From Flavihumibacter profundi (GTDB lineage Bacteria > Bacteroidota > Bacteroidia > Chitinophagales > Chitinophagaceae): 64,000 nt of DNA. Location: NCBI RefSeq assembly GCF_020076305.1, contig NZ_JAIQXE010000003.1, positions 248,001 through 312,000 of the forward strand, in the 5' to 3' direction. The position numbers were made by a program, and so were the translations under genes. Below are positions 63,597 through 64,000 of the stretch, one piece after another; position 1 is the stretch's first letter, and every line of letters begins with the position of its first letter. Below the pieces are notes generated by a model. It was not told where the DNA came from. It worked only from the letters and a program-made list of their open reading frames with translations, and did no database searches.

Positions 63597-64000
63597 ATGA
63601 AAAAAATCAAATATTACTACAACCCAAACACCCTCCGGTACGAAAAACTGGAAACACCCCTAAGGGTTAAATTGCTGCGTGCCCTTGGGTTTATAGCCGG
63701 TTCACTGGTTACTGCGCTGATCATTGTTTCAATTGCCTTTCAATACCTCGATTCTCCAAAAGAAAAAATCCTGCGCCAGCAATATGAAAAAGCCAGTGAG
63801 AACTACGAAGTGTTATCAGGCAACGTCCACAAATTGCAGCAACAAATGACAGAGCTGGAAAAACGGGACAATGATGTTTACCGGGCAATTTTTGAGGCCA
63901 GTCCTATTCCAGACAGTGCAAGGGTGAAGGAAATGGAACAAATTAAGGAAATCCAGCTGGTACAGGCCATGGATGCCGATGACTTATACAGCGATATTAT
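63597..64000 (+). CDS. M23-type peptidoglycan endopeptidase, N-terminal part (cut by window edge)
   Basis: The ATG at 63597 opens 'MKKIKYYYNPNTLRYEKLET', a start I know from Bacteroidota M23 metallopeptidases found next to alaS. One membrane segment follows ('ALGFIAGSLVTALIIVSIAF'), then coiled coil ('EKILRQQYEKASENYEVLSG', 'VHKLQQQMTELEKR') and 'YRAIFEASPIPDSAR'. The LytM catalytic domain would lie beyond the right edge and is not seen. Divergent from alaS. Confidence 0.82.
   Translation, partial: MKKIKYYYNPNTLRYEKLETPLRVKLLRALGFIAGSLVTALIIVSIAFQYLDSPKEKILRQQYEKASENYEVLSGNVHKLQQQMTELEKRDNDVYRAIFEASPIPDSARVKEMEQIKEIQLVQAMDADDLYSDI

Noticed and set aside
63494-63610. Longer start for alaS
   Set aside because: The extra residues have no similarity to AlaS and would cover both divergent promoters and the M23 start codon.

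Overview
The window reads as a chromosomal segment of a Bacteroidota bacterium, most probably family Chitinophagaceae. This rests on many -7 elements of the form TAnnTTTG, a TonB receptor with an N-terminal carboxypeptidase-regulatory-like domain, a PorZ-like protein with a type IX secretion C-terminal domain, DUF4369/TlpA and DUF1501/DUF1800 proteins, and a Bacteroidota-style kdp locus. No rRNA, tRNA, CRISPR array or intact transposase gene was seen.\n\nRegion 1 (1-8.6 kb) is AT-rich accessory DNA. It holds four consecutive same-strand 'orphan' 3' ends of Rhs genes. Each opens at the same nucleotide junction (encoding [12 protein letters not shown]) at 830, 2494, 5565 and 7018. Each keeps about 100 residues of the Rhs core, switches to a different C-terminal toxin domain, and is followed by its own putative immunity gene. 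A fifth immunity-like gene (DUF4279 type) is cut by the left edge. The four tips look like a GIY-YIG/URI-type nuclease, a cell-wall-hydrolase-like domain with a signal-peptide immunity protein, an unrecognised hydrophobic toxin with a membrane immunity protein, and an HExxH zincin. A toxin-antitoxin locus with a frameshifted toxin and an XRE regulator, plus a possible IS21-type end, sits inside the array on the opposite strand. I take the array to be a store of toxin/immunity cassettes or relics for a full-length Rhs gene outside the window.\n\nRegion 2 (8.7-15.1 kb) carries a sugar transporter plus ribokinase pair, anaerobic coproporphyrinogen oxidase hemN, two outer-membrane barrel proteins and a lipoprotein.\n\nRegion 3 (15.1-29.1 kb) is a haem and iron block. 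hemJ and hemH lie on the minus strand; hemA, hemC, hemD, hemE, hemF, hemB, a YciI protein and hemL lie in series on the plus strand. Facing them are a PepSY membrane protein, a TonB siderophore receptor and a cysteine-rich AraC regulator. With hemN, every step from glutamyl-tRNA to protohaem is present. A 7-bp tandem repeat (RGTGAAT) occupies four intergenic gaps between 11 and 28.2 kb.\n\nRegion 4 (29.3-41.6 kb) is mostly housekeeping: gyrB, a small protein, DUF1080, DUF1501 and DUF1800 proteins, serS, an OmpA lipoprotein, gcvH, a VanZ-like protein, prfA and an amidohydrolase.\n\nRegion 5 (41.6-51.6 kb) is a potassium-uptake locus on the minus strand: an NtrC-type response regulator, a 27-residue membrane peptide, kdpF, kdpA, kdpB, kdpC, a porin-like barrel, a stand-alone KdpD N-terminal sensor and a separate histidine kinase. 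The two smallest genes were found by reading the sequence directly.\n\nRegion 6 (51.6-64 kb) holds recO, porZ, an RND/MMPL exporter, a TlpA-like lipoprotein, gatB, a PDZ protein, alaS and the start of an M23 peptidase gene that runs off the right edge. Family calls are from motif recognition by eye; no database search was run.
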